This document shows positions 26,740-36,331 of a DNA stretch of 64,000 nucleotides, piece after piece. Position numbers and translations under genes: made by a program. How positions within the stretch are numbered: the stretch's first letter is position 1; every line of letters begins with the position of its first letter. The notes beneath the pieces were generated by a model. The model did no database searches and was not told the DNA's origin. It worked only from the letters and a program-made list of their open reading frames with translations. Origin of the DNA: Haloplanus sp. GDY1 (lineage in GTDB: Archaea; Halobacteriota; Halobacteria; Halobacteriales; Haloferacaceae); the NCBI RefSeq assembly GCF_023703775.1, contig NZ_CP098514.1, positions 1,674,001 through 1,738,000 on the forward strand, in the 5' to 3' direction.

Positions 26740-27725
26740 CCCGGTTCGTCCTCGTCGCGGGGACGACGGCGACGGCCCGGATCGACGGGCTGAGCGCCGC
26801 GGGCGCCGACCCCGACCTGCGGGCCCACACGCCGAGCGCCGACGCGGAACTGATCGAGTACGGCCACCTGGTGCGCGCGCCGGTCGTCCCCGTGAGTCCG
26901 ACGGGGTGTCCGACGCCCGCGGCCGTCACCCGCGCCGTCCGGGAGCGGGCCGGCTTCGAGACGCTCGTCGTCGACGCCGGCCTCGCCGAACCCACGGGGG
27001 CGCCGACGGTGGGCGTGGGCGCCAAGCCCGGCCGCGACGTGCGCGACCCCGACCCCGTCCCCACCGCGCCGGGGGCGTGGGTGGCCGCCCGCGAACTCGG
27101 CCGGAACCTCCCCGACGACGAACTCGTGGTCGGCGAGACGGTTCCCGGCGGCACCACGACCGCCCTCGCCGTCTGCCGGGCGCTCGGCGTCGACGCCGCC
27201 GTCTCCTCGTCGCTTCCGGAGAACCCGCTGGCCCTGAAGGAGGAGGTGGTGGCGGCGGCCTTCGAGTCGAGCGACGTCGACCCGGGCGGGGCGGCCTACC
27301 GCCCGAAACTCGCCGTGCGCTTCCTCGGCGATCCGGTCCTCGCCGTCGTCGCCGGCCTGACCGCCGGCGCCCTGGAGTCGGGGACCGAGGTGGTCCTCGG
27401 CGGCGGGTCGCAGATGCTGGCCGCGGCGGCGCTGGTGCGACACGCCGGCGTCGCCGACCCGCTGACCCTCGCGACGACGACGTACGTCGCCGCCGACGCC
27501 GACGTCCGGTCGACGGCGGCCGGCCTGGACTGCGAGACGGTCGTCACCGATCCGGGTTTCGGCGGCCGCGACGACGCCCTCGCGCGCTACGCCGCGGGCG
27601 AGGCCAAGGAGGGGGCTGGGATGGGCGGGGCGCTCCTGCTGGCCGAGCGGGCGGGCGTCCTCGACGCCGTCCCGGACGGAACGCTTGAGGTAGTGGAGCG
27701 TCTTGGCACCCCACATGAACCCTGA
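26736..27725 (+). CDS. cobT: Archaeal CobT-like nicotinate-nucleotide:base phosphoribosyltransferase
   Basis: Activates the lower-ligand base as alpha-ribazole phosphate for nucleotide-loop assembly. The 329-residue protein belongs to the archaeal TIGR00303-type family: [14 protein letters not shown] in the middle, [13 protein letters not shown] and the C-terminal [16 protein letters not shown]. Starts with GTG at 26736 overlapping cobY by four bases and overlaps the next gene cobD by 11 bases. Whether it uses dimethylbenzimidazole or another base cannot be told. Confidence 0.87.
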   Translation: MTRFVLVAGTTATARIDGLSAAGADPDLRAHTPSADAELIEYGHLVRAPVVPVSPTGCPTPAAVTRAVRERAGFETLVVDAGLAEPTGAPTVGVGAKPGRDVRDPDPVPTAPGAWVAARELGRNLPDDELVVGETVPGGTTTALAVCRALGVDAAVSSSLPENPLALKEEVVAAAFESSDVDPGGAAYRPKLAVRFLGDPVLAVVAGLTAGALESGTEVVLGGGSQMLAAAALVRHAGVADPLTLATTTYVAADADVRSTAAGLDCETVVTDPGFGGRDDALARYAAGEAKEGAGMGGALLLAERAGVLDAVPDGTLEVVERLGTPHEP

Positions 27726-28719
27726 GGCCGTCTCCGAGGTTGACCGCGTGCCGCACGGCGGAGCGACGGATACGGACCTCCTCGATTTCAGCGCCAACAC
27801 GAACCCGGAGCGGCCGAGCGGCGTCGTGAGCGTCTACGAGTCGGCGTACGGGGCGGCGACGCGGTATCCGAGCGACGACTACTGCGAGTTCCGCACCGCC
27901 GCCGGCGCGTATCTCGGCTGCGAGCCGCTGTCCGTCATTCCGACGGCCGGGGGGAGCGAGGCGCTCCGCCTCGCCTTCGAGGTGACGCTCGATAGGGGCG
28001 ACGGCGCCCTCCTCCCCGAGCCGAGTTTCGGCGAGTACGAACGCGAGGTGTGCCTCCAGGGGGCCGAACCGACGTTCGTCGCGCACGACCGACTGCTGGA
28101 GACCGACCCCGCCCCCTACGAGGTGGCGGTCCTCTGCAACCCCAACAACCCGACCGGCGAGGCCCACCCGCGGGCGGACGTCCGGGCGTACGCCGAGGAG
28201 TGTCGTGCCGCCGACACCGTCCTGATCGTCGACGAGGCGTTCCTCGATTTCACCGACTACCGGACGCTCGCGGGCGAACCCGGCGTCGTCGTCGCCCGCT
28301 CGCTCACCAAGATGTTCGGCCTCCCCGGCATCCGCGCCGGGATGGCCGTCGCGAGCGGCGACCTGCGCGACCGCCTCGACGCCGCGCGGCCGGCCTGGGG
28401 GCTCTCCATCCCCGCCGCGGACGTGGGGGCCTACTGCCTCCGCCGGACGAAGTTCGTCGCCGAGACGCGCGACCGGGTGCGCCGCGAACGCGAGCGCATG
28501 GCCGACGCCCTCGACGACGCGTACGAGGTGTGGCCCTCGGACGCGCCCTTTCTCCTCCTCGGGGTCGGCGACCGGCGCGTCGAGGACGTGACCGACGATG
28601 CCCGCCGGCGGGGAGTGGTGATCCGCGACGCCACCACCTTCCGCGGCCTCGACGCCCACGTCCGGGTCGCCGTGCGCCGCCCCGCGGAGAACGACCGCCT
28701 CCTCGACGCCCTGCTGTGA
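27715..28719 (+). CDS. cobD: Threonine-phosphate decarboxylase CobD (PLP enzyme)
   Basis: Makes (R)-1-amino-2-propanol phosphate for CbiB. The 334-residue fold-type I aminotransferase-like enzyme shows [10 protein letters not shown] near the N terminus, [13 protein letters not shown], the substrate-side [10 protein letters not shown], the PLP Asp in VDEAFLDF, and the Schiff-base lysine in [17 protein letters not shown] 27715 is chosen; it lies inside the end of cobT. Histidinol-phosphate aminotransferase is the closest alternative, but the operon context supports CobD. Confidence 0.92.
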   Translation: MNPEAVSEVDRVPHGGATDTDLLDFSANTNPERPSGVVSVYESAYGAATRYPSDDYCEFRTAAGAYLGCEPLSVIPTAGGSEALRLAFEVTLDRGDGALLPEPSFGEYEREVCLQGAEPTFVAHDRLLETDPAPYEVAVLCNPNNPTGEAHPRADVRAYAEECRAADTVLIVDEAFLDFTDYRTLAGEPGVVVARSLTKMFGLPGIRAGMAVASGDLRDRLDAARPAWGLSIPAADVGAYCLRRTKFVAETRDRVRRERERMADALDDAYEVWPSDAPFLLLGVGDRRVEDVTDDARRRGVVIRDATTFRGLDAHVRVAVRRPAENDRLLDALL

Positions 28720-29453
28720 CCTTCGAGGCCACCGTCCGCGACGGCGCGTGTCGGCTCGCCAGACCGAGGACGCGCTGGCTCTCGACCGGCCACGCGGGCG
28801 GCGAGCGGGTCGCACCCGCCGCCTACAACGTGACCGTCCCCGAGGGGTGGGAGCGGACCGACCTCGACGCCTACGTCGCCGAACGCCTCGCCGACGCGGG
28901 GTTCGACGCCCACCCCGACGCCCCCGCGCTGTTGACCGGCGTCGGCCAGCGACACGCCCGCCGGGCGCGACTGGGGAGCGTCGAGGCCGTCGCCACCGCC
29001 GGCGTCTCGAACCCCGCGGCGCTGCCCGTGGGGGAGCGCGACCCGCCGCCGGTCGAGGGGGCCGGCGACGGCGACGCCCGCGACGGCGGCGTTCGCGACC
29101 CTGGCCCCGGCACCGTGAACGTCGTCGTCGGGACGACCCGCTCGCTCGCGCCGGGTGCGCTCGCGAACCTGCTGACCGTCGCCGCGGAGGCGAAGGCGGC
29201 GACCCTCCTCGAACGCGTCGGCGTTCCGGGGACGACGACGGACGCCGTCGTCGCGGCCTGCGACCCGGCGGGCGAGCGGGCGGCGTTCTCGGGGAGCGCG
29301 ACGCCCGTCGGCGCGGCCGCGCGGGCTTGCGTCCGCGACGCCGTCGACGCGAGCCTCGCCTCCCGGTACCCCGACGGGGAGTACGGTCCGCCCGAGTCCG
29401 GCGTCCGAACCGACGAGCGCGCGGCGGTGTCGGCGCTCGCACCGGACCATTGA
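28716..29453 (+). CDS. cbiZ: Adenosylcobinamide amidohydrolase CbiZ
   Basis: Cleaves the aminopropanol side chain of adenosylcobinamide to give adenosylcobyric acid, the archaeal route for corrinoid salvage. The 245-residue protein has the CbiZ landmarks TGVGQRHARRA, VATAGVSNPAALPVG, VGTTRSLAPGALANLL, AAEAKAATL and the C-terminal GSATPVGAAARACVRDAV. GTG 28716 overlaps the cobD stop (GTGA). An Asp/Gly-rich insert of about 20 residues lies between residues 108 and 130. Confidence 0.92.
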   Translation: MTFEATVRDGACRLARPRTRWLSTGHAGGERVAPAAYNVTVPEGWERTDLDAYVAERLADAGFDAHPDAPALLTGVGQRHARRARLGSVEAVATAGVSNPAALPVGERDPPPVEGAGDGDARDGGVRDPGPGTVNVVVGTTRSLAPGALANLLTVAAEAKAATLLERVGVPGTTTDAVVAACDPAGERAAFSGSATPVGAAARACVRDAVDASLASRYPDGEYGPPESGVRTDERAAVSALAPDH

Positions 29454-29486
29454 AGGCCGATCCGCGTCGACTGGGAGCGAACGACC

Positions 29487-30122
29487 ATGACCGACGACAG
29501 CGACCGTATCGAGGCCCGGGCGCCGGAGGAGTTCGGCCTCGTCCAGGCGTGGTGGGGCGACGGGAAGGGGAAGACGACCGCCGCCCTCGGCATGGGTCTC
29601 CGCGCCGCCGGCCACGGCTACCGCGTCCACCTGCTCCAGTTCATGAAGGGTGGCGCGGAGAGCGTCGAGGACGTCCGCGGCGAGTACGAGGCCATCGCAC
29701 AGGTCGACGGGTTCTCCTACGAACACACGGGCCACTACGGCTGGCACGGCTTCACCGACGGGAGCGACGACGCCGACCACGCCGCGAAGGCCCGGGGCGG
29801 CCTCGAACGCGCCCGCGAGTTGCTGGACGCGGCGGACGCCGCCGACCTCACGTCCCCGCTCCCCCTTGACGGCGACCCCGAGGACGGGGTCCACATGCTC
29901 GTCCTCGACGAGGTGCTGTACGCGGCCAACCGCGACCTGATCGACCCCGCGGACGTGGCCGACCTCGCGGCGTCGAAGCCCGACGACCTGGAACTCGTCT
30001 GCACCGGCGGCCACGAGCGGCCGACGTACCTCACGGAGGACGCGGACCTGGTGACCGAGGTTCGGAAGGAGCGCCACCCCATCGACGCCGGCCAGCGCGC
30101 GCGGAAGGGCACCGAGTTCTAG
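29487..30122 (+). CDS. cobA: Cob(I)alamin/cobyric acid adenosyltransferase CobA
   Basis: Transfers adenosyl from ATP to the reduced cobalt of corrinoids. The 211-residue CobA/BtuR-type protein has the P-loop [19 protein letters not shown] near 15-33, the HLLQFMKGG segment, the [10 protein letters not shown] Walker B-like motif and the closing [12 protein letters not shown] motif. It starts 33 bases after cbiZ. The reductant for cobalt is unknown; a PduS/RnfC-like protein lies at 45131-46234. Confidence 0.93.
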   Translation: MTDDSDRIEARAPEEFGLVQAWWGDGKGKTTAALGMGLRAAGHGYRVHLLQFMKGGAESVEDVRGEYEAIAQVDGFSYEHTGHYGWHGFTDGSDDADHAAKARGGLERARELLDAADAADLTSPLPLDGDPEDGVHMLVLDEVLYAANRDLIDPADVADLAASKPDDLELVCTGGHERPTYLTEDADLVTEVRKERHPIDAGQRARKGTEF

Positions 30123-30233
30123 GCGGCCGGCCGCGGAGCCCCCGTCCGACGCCCGCCGGGAGCGATCCGGGACGCCGTCGACTCCCGCCCGCCGGGGCCG
30201 AAGTGTTTTGCGCCACAGGCCGTAGGGTTCGGT

Positions 30234-31727
30234 ATGACGGCCGTTCCCGGACCGGCGTTCCGCGAGTGCCTCGACGCGCTCGACGACGAAGCGTTCGCGG
30301 CGTTCACCGCGGCGGCGTACGAGGCCCGCGGGTGGGACGTCGAGCGGACGGACGGGGGCCTGCGGGCGACGCCACCGCGAGCGGAGCGGCCGCGACGGCT
30401 CGCGATCAGGGACCCGGAGGACGACCGGGACGCCACGGACGGCGTCGTCGACGCCGCGGCGCTCCATCGGCTGGTCGCCTACGGCCTCGCGCCCGCCGAT
30501 CGGACGCGTCTCTGCCGGGAGTTCCTCGACCGCGATCCCGAGTCGTTCGAGCGGCGACCGGCGGACGGGACGGCGGACGCGGACGACGACGTGACGAGCG
30601 CGGACGACGACGCGACGAGCGCGGACGACGACCGGACGTCCGGCGACGACTCGGCGGGATCGGGCGGGACGCCGGGTCGCGCGTCCGCGGCAGTGGAGGG
30701 GGACGGGGACCGGAATCGGGAGCGATCGGCCACCGGGGACGGCGACGACCCGGGCGACGACGGCGGGACGAACGGCGACGGCGACGCGGCCGGCGGTCGA
30801 CGGAGGCTGGTGCGGCGCGCGACGGCCATCGGACTCGTCGTGGCGTTCGCCATCGGCGTCGGGGTGGCGGCGTTGGGCGCGAGCGACGGCGTGGGAGCGG
30901 CGGCCGTCCTCGGCGGGAACGGGGCGGGCGGCGACGGGACGGCGACGAACGCGACGGGACCGAACGCGACGGGACCGAACGCGACGGCGACGAACGCGAC
31001 GGCGTATCCGCCGGGCGTCGACGAAACCGGCATCACGGACGCGTCAGCGCTGGCCGACGCCCACGAGGCCGTCCTGTCGAACCGCTCCTATCGCCTCCGG
31101 GTCACCTACCGCGAGTTCGCCGACGGGGAACTGCGGGGCGTCGCCCACGAGCGTGCGGTCGTCGCGTCGCCGGATCACTACCGGTCGCGCGTGGGCCGAC
31201 TGGGGACGGTGAACCACGAATCGCAGGTGGTCGCGAGCGGATCGATGTACGCGAACGGGACGGTCGGCTACGTCCGGACGGACGAGGGCGTCCGGCAACG
31301 GAGGGAGGGTCGGCCGGCCATCGGCCTGCAGTCGGCCGAAACCGTCGGGTTCGTCGACCGGACCGAACGGATCGTACGGTGGTATCTCAGCGTCGACGAT
31401 TCCCGGATCGTGGGCCGGACGGAGCGCGACGGGACGACGACCTACCGGATCGCCTTCGCGGACGACCCGTGGCGGGAGTCGCGGAACGTGACCGGGTGGG
31501 CCCGCGTCGACGGGAGCGGCCTGGTCCGGGAACTGCACCGCGAGTACACACCGTCGTCGGCGCCGGCGGTACGGATCGAGGTCACCGTCCGCGTCCGGCC
31601 CGGCCCGGTGACGGTGACGCGGCCGGCGTGGGCGCCGGCGAACGCGACGTCGGCGAACGCCACCGCGCGGCGGCGGCCGACGGCGCCGACCCGAACCGAG
31701 GCGGCGGCCGTCGCGGGGGGCGAATGA
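30234..31727 (+). CDS. Membrane protein with nuclease-like N-terminal region and glycosylatable outer domain, coupled to cbiP
   Basis: A 497-residue protein of unknown function between cobA and cbiP. Residues 1-100 resemble the start of a restriction-endonuclase-like fold ([19 protein letters not shown]) but no clear D-ExK site is visible. A very acidic linker (105-188, with three TSADDD-type repeats) leads to one membrane helix (195-215) and an outer region with many NAT/NAS sequons. The C-terminal domain (265-470) is beta-rich, similar in style to haloarchaeal lipoprotein-like domains. Its TGA overlaps the cbiP ATG, so they are coupled. Cytoplasmic N terminus, outside C terminus inferred. 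Confidence 0.7.
   Translation: MTAVPGPAFRECLDALDDEAFAAFTAAAYEARGWDVERTDGGLRATPPRAERPRRLAIRDPEDDRDATDGVVDAAALHRLVAYGLAPADRTRLCREFLDRDPESFERRPADGTADADDDVTSADDDATSADDDRTSGDDSAGSGGTPGRASAAVEGDGDRNRERSATGDGDDPGDDGGTNGDGDAAGGRRRLVRRATAIGLVVAFAIGVGVAALGASDGVGAAAVLGGNGAGGDGTATNATGPNATGPNATATNATAYPPGVDETGITDASALADAHEAVLSNRSYRLRVTYREFADGELRGVAHERAVVASPDHYRSRVGRLGTVNHESQVVASGSMYANGTVGYVRTDEGVRQRREGRPAIGLQSAETVGFVDRTERIVRWYLSVDDSRIVGRTERDGTTTYRIAFADDPWRESRNVTGWARVDGSGLVRELHREYTPSSAPAVRIEVTVRVRPGPVTVTRPAWAPANATSANATARRRPTAPTRTEAAAVAGGE
30579..30641 (+). repeat. Three 21-base tandem units inside the acidic linker
   Basis: The units encode [14 protein letters not shown] and ADDDRTS. An in-frame coding repeat that lengthens a disordered linker. 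Confidence 0.75.
30943..31005 (+). repeat. Tandem repeat encoding N-glycosylation sequons
   Basis: Short near-identical units (GCGACGAACGCG, GGACCGAACGCG and similar) encode four or more consecutive NAT sequons just outside the membrane helix of the host protein. Confidence 0.65.
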
Positions 31728-33262
31728 CCGCCCGGACCCTCCTCGTCGCCGGCACCGCGAGCCACGTCGGCAAGTCGACGGTGGCGGCGGGGCTCTGTCG
31801 CCGCCTGACCGACGCCGGCTACGACGTCGCGCCGTTCAAGGCACAGAACATGTCGAACAACGCCCGCGCGGTGCCGCGTGCGGACGGCGAGGGGTTCGGC
31901 GAAATCGGCGTCTCGCAGTACGTCCAGGCCCGCGCCGCGGGCGTCCGGCCGACGACCGACCACAATCCGGTGCTGCTGAAGCCACGCGGTGACGGCGAGT
32001 CACAGCTGGTGATCGACGGCGAGGCCGTCGCCGACGTACCCCCCGGCGACTACTACGACGGGTGGTGGGGACGGGCGCGGGAGGCGGTCGTCGACGCCCA
32101 CGGACGACTGGCGGCCGACGCCGACGTGGTGGTCGCGGAGGGGGCGGGCTCCATCGCTGAGATCAACCTCCACGACCGCGACCTGGCGAACGTCGAGACG
32201 GCGCGGGTCGCCGACGCCGAGATCCTGCTGGTGGCGGACGTGGAGCGCGGGGGCGTCTTCGCCGCGGTCGTCGGCACCCTCGACCTCCTGCCCGACGACC
32301 TCCGGGAGCGGGTGCGAGGGGTCGTGATCACGAAGTTCCGTGGCGACCGGTCGCTGCTCGCGGACGGGGTCGAAACGGTCGAGGAGCGGACGGGCGTGCC
32401 CGTCCTCGCGGTCCTCCCCCACGACGATCCCGGCCTCCCGGCGGAGGACAGCGTGAGCCTGCCGGCGCGAGGGGAGCGGGGCGTCGCCGGCGGGGGCGAC
32501 GGGGTCGGCGCGGACCGGCGCGTCACGGTCGCGGTCCCGCGTCTCCCCCACCTCTCGAACGCGACCGACCTCGAACCGCTGGCGCGGGTGCCGGGCGTCC
32601 GGGTGGCGTACACGCCGCTGGACGCCGACCTCTCGGCGGTCGGCCCCCGGGGTCGCCCGGCCGACGCCGCGGTCCTCCCGGGGACGAAGAACACGGTCGA
32701 CGACCTGCTGGCGGCCCGGGCGGCGGGGCTCGGCGAGCGACTCCGCGCCCTCGACGCCCCCGTGGTCGGCCTCTGTGGCGGCTACCAGTTCCTCGGCGAG
32801 CGGATCGAGGGAGCCGGGATCGAGGGGACCGGCGACCGGGAGACGGTGCCGGGGCTCGGCCTCCTGCCGGTCGTCACGCGCTTCTCGCCCGAGAAGCGGG
32901 TCGAACCGGCGACGTGGCGCGTCGAGGGGTGCGGGCCGCTGGCCGGCGCCGCGGGGCGGGTCGAGGGCTACGAGATTCACGCGGGCGAGACGCGGGCCGC
33001 CGGCGCGGTGCGCACGCCCTTCTCGGCGCCGGACGGCCGGGCGGGCGCCGAACTCGGGGCGGCGCGGGGGGCGGTCCTCGGCACCTACCTCCACGGCCTG
33101 TTCGCGAACCCGGCGGCCCGGGAGGCGTTCGTCGACGCCGCCTACGCCGGGTGCGGGCGGGAGCGCCCCGCGAGCACGGCCGAGCGGTCGTCGCCCTACG
33201 ACCGCGCGGCTGCGCTGGTCGACCGGATCGACCTCGGGGCCGTCGGGGTGGGCGACGCCTGA
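31724..33262 (+). CDS. cbiP: Cobyric acid synthase CbiP
   Basis: Glutamine-dependent amidation of adenosylcobyrinic acid diamide to adenosylcobyric acid. The 512-residue protein has an N-terminal P-loop-like [18 protein letters not shown], the [10 protein letters not shown] segment, [14 protein letters not shown], the VLPGTKNT motif and a type-I glutamine amidotransferase half with the nucleophile Cys in [10 protein letters not shown] and the GTYLHGLF His motif. ATG 31724 overlaps the preceding stop (ATGA). It has no ring-building neighbours here. Confidence 0.94.
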   Translation: MTARTLLVAGTASHVGKSTVAAGLCRRLTDAGYDVAPFKAQNMSNNARAVPRADGEGFGEIGVSQYVQARAAGVRPTTDHNPVLLKPRGDGESQLVIDGEAVADVPPGDYYDGWWGRAREAVVDAHGRLAADADVVVAEGAGSIAEINLHDRDLANVETARVADAEILLVADVERGGVFAAVVGTLDLLPDDLRERVRGVVITKFRGDRSLLADGVETVEERTGVPVLAVLPHDDPGLPAEDSVSLPARGERGVAGGGDGVGADRRVTVAVPRLPHLSNATDLEPLARVPGVRVAYTPLDADLSAVGPRGRPADAAVLPGTKNTVDDLLAARAAGLGERLRALDAPVVGLCGGYQFLGERIEGAGIEGTGDRETVPGLGLLPVVTRFSPEKRVEPATWRVEGCGPLAGAAGRVEGYEIHAGETRAAGAVRTPFSAPDGRAGAELGAARGAVLGTYLHGLFANPAAREAFVDAAYAGCGRERPASTAERSSPYDRAAALVDRIDLGAVGVGDA

Positions 33263-33312
33263 TCGGGGCGGCGACCGAACGTTTAACCCGGGAGATGCGC
33301 AACCCCACGCCG

Positions 33313-34086
33313 ATGGTCGAGGCGTTCGCCGTGGCGAGCGGCAAGGGCGGGACGGGAAAGACGACCAGCACGCTCGCCCTCGGCATGGCGCTCGCCGCGG
33401 ACCACGACGTGACCGTCGTCGACGCCGACACGGGGATGGCGAACCTGCTCTTTCACGCCGGCCTCGACGACGCGCCGGTGACGCTCCACGACCTGCTGAT
33501 CGAGGGGACGGCGGCCGAGGTGTCCGACGCCGTCTACGAGCGCTTCGGGATGGAGGTGGTGCCCTGCGGGACGAGTCTGGCGGCGTTCGAGGCGGCCGAC
33601 CCCGAACGCCTGCGGGCCGTGGTGGCGGAACTGGCCGCGGACACCGACGTGCTCCTGCTGGACTCGCCGGCGGCGCTGGGATCGAAGAGCGCCGTCCTGC
33701 CCGTCGTCCTCGCGGACCGGACGGTGATCGTCCTCCAGCCGACGATTCCGGCGCTCTCTGACGGTCTGAAGGTCCAGGAGTACGCGCGGTCCTACGGCAC
33801 CGAGACGGCGGGGACGCTGTTCAACCGCGTCCGCGACGACGAGGGGATCGAACGGGTGGCCGAGCGGGCCGAGGAGTACTTCGGCGGCGAGACGCTGGGG
33901 GTGATCCCGGAGAGCGACGCCGCCCGCTCGGCCCGGCAGGCGGGCGAACCCCTGCTGGCACACGCACCGGACGCGCCCGCGTCGCGGGCCTTCCGCGAGG
34001 CGGCGAGTCGACTCGACGTGCGCGACGGGGCGAGCGGCGACGTCGCCGACCGCTTCCGGAGCGCGGTCGTCCCGGACGAGGTATGA
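33313..34086 (+). CDS. MinD/ParA-family ATPase
   Basis: A 257-residue deviant-Walker ATPase: SGKGGTGKTTSTLALG at 8-23, VVDADTGMANLLFHAG, and DSPAALGSKSAVLP. No C-terminal amphipathic targeting helix like that of bacterial MinD is evident. Haloarchaea encode several MinD paralogues and at least one acts in placing polar motility or chemosensory structures; which function this one has is unknown. ATG 33313 places the Walker motif at the usual distance; an ATG six codons upstream is possible. Overlaps the next gene as ATGA. Confidence 0.86.
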   Translation: MVEAFAVASGKGGTGKTTSTLALGMALAADHDVTVVDADTGMANLLFHAGLDDAPVTLHDLLIEGTAAEVSDAVYERFGMEVVPCGTSLAAFEAADPERLRAVVAELAADTDVLLLDSPAALGSKSAVLPVVLADRTVIVLQPTIPALSDGLKVQEYARSYGTETAGTLFNRVRDDEGIERVAERAEEYFGGETLGVIPESDAARSARQAGEPLLAHAPDAPASRAFREAASRLDVRDGASGDVADRFRSAVVPDEV

Positions 34087-34619
34087 GGATCCCCCGCGGC
34101 GACCTGCTCCGGTCGCGCGTCGTCGACGATCCCGGGACGACGCTGTCGACGGCGCTCGACCGCCGCCTCACCGGCTACGCGGTCTTCGAACCACAGGACG
34201 CCCTCCTGCTCGACGACGAAACCCGGGCCGTCGTCACCTTCGAGGACGGGGTGCCGACCCTCGCGTACTGCACCGACACCGACCGGGGCGGCGCGGACGC
34301 CCTCGACGACGTGGCCGGGCCGGGACCCTACAGCGTCGACCTCTACGAACTCGCGCCGGCGGATCTGGCCGACGCCCACGAGGACGAGGACCTCCGGGTC
34401 CCGCCCGGCCTGCCGGCGGAGCGACTGACCGAGGACCGCGACCTCGTGACGCGAACGCGGGAGGCTGCCCCCGACGAACGCCTCGGCAACGAGGGTACTG
34501 AGGCCGTCGAAGCGTTCCTGGACGACGAGGCGGGGATCGAGGCCATCCGCGAACAGGCCCGCGAGGAGGCCCGCGCCCGCGCCGAGGAGTGGGGACTGAC
34601 CGACGCTCTCGACGACTGA
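34083..34619 (+). CDS. Acidic protein coupled to the MinD-like ATPase, unknown function
   Basis: A 178-residue soluble protein. The first 100 residues look like an alpha/beta domain (GYAVFEPQDALLLDD then VTFEDGVPTLAYC), the rest is helical with an Arg/Glu-rich end (EEARARAEEWG). No known motif. The ATG overlaps the MinD-like stop (ATGA), so the two proteins are made together and may interact. I do not recognise the family. Confidence 0.7.
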   Translation: MRIPRGDLLRSRVVDDPGTTLSTALDRRLTGYAVFEPQDALLLDDETRAVVTFEDGVPTLAYCTDTDRGGADALDDVAGPGPYSVDLYELAPADLADAHEDEDLRVPPGLPAERLTEDRDLVTRTREAAPDERLGNEGTEAVEAFLDDEAGIEAIREQAREEARARAEEWGLTDALDD

Positions 34620-34684
34620 CCGGACCAAATGTCAATCTATTGTCGTCGTCTCCGGCCGGGGCGGGGTGCCAGAGACACACACAT

Positions 34685-34693
34685 CTTTATTAT
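34685..34693 (+). promoter_or_regulatory. TATA box of the HalOD1 gene
   Basis: CTTTATTAT in a short A/T-rich patch; predicts transcription from about 34712 and so favours the ATG at 34733 over the one at 34706. Confidence 0.45.
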
Positions 34694-34732
34694 TGGCTGA
34701 CCATAATGTCGGGTAGCGACGGCCGCATCACC

Positions 34733-35047
34733 ATGCAGGAAAATTCACACACTGAGTCCGACGTGACGACGTACGATCCGGCCACCGGGACGTACACCGT
34801 CGACTACAGCGAGACGAGCGACATCGAACTGAGCGTCACCGTCGTTCACGCGGTGCTCGAAGCGACGGGAAAGGAGCCGACGGAGGTGAACCTCAACGAC
34901 GCCATCCAGCCGGACGCGCTGAATCGCCTCTTCGGGGACAAACACGACGGGACGCCCCGCAGCGGCGGGACGCTCACGTTCGCGTTCGCGGGCTGTGAGG
35001 TGACGGTGACCGGCGACGGCGAGATCCGCGTGGACCCGGACCCGTAG
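34733..35047 (+). CDS. HalOD1 output-domain protein
   Basis: A 104-residue protein with the haloarchaeal output domain type 1: the opening TYDPATGTYTVDY, the helical VTVVHAVLEATGK and the strand pair GGTLTFAFAGCEVTVTGDG. HalOD1 proteins are thought to work in haloarchaeal signal transduction, but the mechanism is not established. ATG 34733 is chosen from the TATA position; ATG 34706 would add nine residues. Its stop abuts the stop of the convergent RecA-like/HTH gene at 35048. Confidence 0.82.
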   Translation: MQENSHTESDVTTYDPATGTYTVDYSETSDIELSVTVVHAVLEATGKEPTEVNLNDAIQPDALNRLFGDKHDGTPRSGGTLTFAFAGCEVTVTGDGEIRVDPDP

Positions 35048-35980
35048 TCACTCGAGCGACTCGTTCAGGTAGCCGTCGAGGCAGTCGGCGGCCCGCGCGG
35101 CCGCGGAGAGCTGGACGCGTTCCTCGGAGCGGTCGAACACCACCAGCCCCGCCTCCGCCAGTCGCGGGACGTGGACCGACGCCAGCGCGGTGAACGCCCG
35201 TCGCCGTTCCGCGTCCGTGGGCTCCTCGGCGGCGCTCTCCCGGGCCGCGAGCGCCGACGCCAGCCGATCCAGGGCCGTCCCGCCGTCCTCGAACAGCGAG
35301 CGAAGCACGAACCGACGGCGGGGGTTGCGGAGCAGTTCGCGGAGCGCGTCGGCGTCGAGCGCCGGCGGCGTCGAGTCGTCGCCGTCGACCACCGCGTCGA
35401 ACAGCGGCCGGAGCGTGTCGATCGTCCGCTCGTCGGCCGTCGACGGGTCGGCGCGGACGACCAGCGTGGCGTCCGTCCCCGCGACGGTCTGTTCCAGGAG
35501 GTGGAGAAACTGGAACGTCGACTCCAGGCCGCCCGCCTCGACGAACGGGTCGAGCGCGTCGACGTAGACGAGCGTCTCCCGGCCGGTGTCGGCCCAGTCG
35601 TCGAGATAGAGCGTGACTGCCGTTCCGAGTCGCTGCAGGTTGCCCGGATCGGACATCGCGGTCACCGTGATGTCCGATCCGGGGAGGGACCGCCGCGACG
35701 GCTCGTCGTCGGTCCCGGTCCGAGCGGCCGCGGAGCGGCCGAACTCCGCGAACGTGACCAGGCCGAACGCCGCCGGCAGCGCCCCGCAGTTCGCCCGCCA
35801 GTCGTCGACGACGTCCACCACCGACCGCTCGCCGGAGACCACGAGCGCCTCGGCCGAGTCGGGCGTCGCGTCCAGTCGGTCGACTGCGTCGCCCCCGTCG
35901 GCGTCCCCCAGCAGCAGCGTCGCCGCCGACCGCTCGGCGGGGCTCCCGTCGCTCGACGAACCACCGTTCACTCCCCCCAT
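35048..35980 (-). CDS. RecA/KaiC-like domain fused to a winged-helix domain, haloarchaeal regulator
   Basis: A 310-residue protein. The N-terminal part (about 20-195) has the alpha/beta pattern of a KaiC/RecA-like domain (LLGDADGGDAVDRL, TLVYVDALDPFVEAGG, VVRADPSTADE) but no intact Walker A. The C-terminal part (about 205-305) is a winged helix (RNPRRRFVLRSLFED, then PRLAEAGLVVFDR) of the type found in many haloarchaeal regulators. I recall these domains as DUF7504 and DUF7344; the numbers are from memory. Convergent with HalOD1. Confidence 0.75.
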   Translation of the reverse strand: MGGVNGGSSSDGSPAERSAATLLLGDADGGDAVDRLDATPDSAEALVVSGERSVVDVVDDWRANCGALPAAFGLVTFAEFGRSAAARTGTDDEPSRRSLPGSDITVTAMSDPGNLQRLGTAVTLYLDDWADTGRETLVYVDALDPFVEAGGLESTFQFLHLLEQTVAGTDATLVVRADPSTADERTIDTLRPLFDAVVDGDDSTPPALDADALRELLRNPRRRFVLRSLFEDGGTALDRLASALAARESAAEEPTDAERRRAFTALASVHVPRLAEAGLVVFDRSEERVQLSAAARAADCLDGYLNESLE

Positions 35981-36010
35981 AGCGCTGTCGACTTCCTATT
36001 GTCACGAGGG

Positions 36011-36020
36011 GAGTATAAAG
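36011..36020 (-). promoter_or_regulatory. TATA box of the RecA-like/HTH gene
   Basis: Reverse-strand CTTTATACTC about 31-40 bases from the ATG at 35980, giving a leader of roughly ten bases. Confidence 0.55.
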
Positions 36021-36039
36021 ATGCGGTAGACGCCGGTGG

Positions 36040-36291
36040 TCAGGCGTCGTCCCGTCGGTCGAGTGCCGTCCCGTCGCGCGGGCAGTAGTTCACCGACGGA
36101 TCCCGGGTGGAAAAGTCACAGACCGGACACTCCTCGACGGGCGGGCGGTCGTCGCCCCGACGGAACAACACCGGGACGAACGGCAGGAGGAGGAAGACCA
36201 GGAGCGTGTCGAAGTAGTACCACGCGGCGACGCTCACGGCGATGCTCGCGACCAGACCGACGGCGGCCGTCGCGGTTCGCGACCGGACCAT
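36040..36291 (-). CDS. Small membrane protein with C-terminal zinc ribbon
   Basis: An 83-residue protein: two hydrophobic segments (about 6-24 and 26-42), then a cytoplasmic zinc-ribbon with CPVCDF and CPRDG pairs (about 54-75). Function unknown. The ATG at 36291 is the only in-frame start before the first membrane segment. It begins 40 bases after the stop of the Moco-domain gene on the same strand. Confidence 0.72.
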   Translation of the reverse strand: MVRSRTATAAVGLVASIAVSVAAWYYFDTLLVFLLLPFVPVLFRRGDDRPPVEECPVCDFSTRDPSVNYCPRDGTALDRRDDA

Positions 36292-36331
36292 ACCGGCGGA
36301 AGGCGGGTCGCGGGCAAGTGGCTGGCGGTCG

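Noticed and set aside
30579-31005. Short regular repeats that look array-like
   Set aside because: They are in-frame coding repeats for an acidic linker and for glycosylation sequons, with no spacers; not a CRISPR array.
30203-31727. A long Arg/Gly-rich frame on the same strand as the membrane protein and cbiP
   Set aside because: Its first part is a shifted frame over the membrane protein gene; only its last part (from 31724) is the real cbiP frame.
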